Shown here piece after piece: positions 5,009 through 5,036 of a DNA stretch of 5,036 bases. How positions within the stretch are numbered: position 1 is the first letter of the stretch; the number at the start of each line of letters is the position of its first letter. The position numbers and the translations under genes were made by a program. The stretch comes from Bacillota bacterium (GTDB lineage Bacteria; Bacillota; Clostridia; Christensenellales; SZUA-584), in assembly GCA_023441905.1 (NCBI GenBank), contig JAEZNC010000210.1, forward strand, positions 1-5,036. The letters run 5' to 3'. The notes under the pieces were generated by a model. The model was not told the DNA's origin. It worked only from the letters and a program-made list of their open reading frames with translations, and searched no databases.

Positions 5009-5036
5009 ACGATAACATCCTTCAAATGCTTCTAGT

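Overview
The window looks like chromosomal DNA of a low-to-mid GC Firmicute, most likely a clostridial (Eubacteriales-type) bacterium. The evidence is strong AGGAGG-type ribosome binding sites, frequent TTG and GTG starts, a tRNA with its CCA encoded, a YtrA/YtrB-type GntR–ABC transporter operon, and near-consensus sigma-A promoters. This is an inference from style; no taxonomic marker gene is present.

Left part (1–1740, minus strand): a tightly coupled three-gene operon transcribed right to left. It encodes an ABC ATPase (TTG start at 1656), an ABC-2 type permease (4-nt overlap) and a GntR/YtrA-type repressor (1-nt overlap) that runs off the left edge. The promoter is almost perfect (TTGACA, 17 bp, TATATT). 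A perfect 11+11 bp inverted repeat (1681–1709) overlies the -10 box and the probable start site. The simplest reading is an autoregulated transporter induced by an envelope stress or a compound, with the last gene encoding the repressor.

Middle (1741–2571, plus strand): a divergent promoter drives ppnP, a small cupin-fold purine/pyrimidine nucleoside phosphorylase. It is followed by a complex intergenic region: a possible extended -10 promoter, a possible pseudoknot or terminator ending in six T residues, and a perfect 50-bp palindrome. Next is tRNA-Arg(CCG) with its own promoter and a textbook intrinsic terminator.

Right part (2572–5036): about 440 bp without an intact gene, containing a degenerate reading frame and two tandem hairpins. 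Then comes a membrane-anchored YkuE/YaeI-like metallophosphoesterase with all metal-ligand motifs. It is followed by a VOC (glyoxalase-like) pseudogene broken by one nonsense codon and one frameshift, a doubtful small ORF, and a convergent minus-strand DUF985 (Cupin_5) gene.

Apart from the ABC operon the genes look like independent housekeeping or accessory units. I see no phage, CRISPR, IS or defence system. The most interesting items are the operator/promoter architecture, the structured intergenic region 2211–2349, and the signs of gene decay on both sides of the phosphoesterase.
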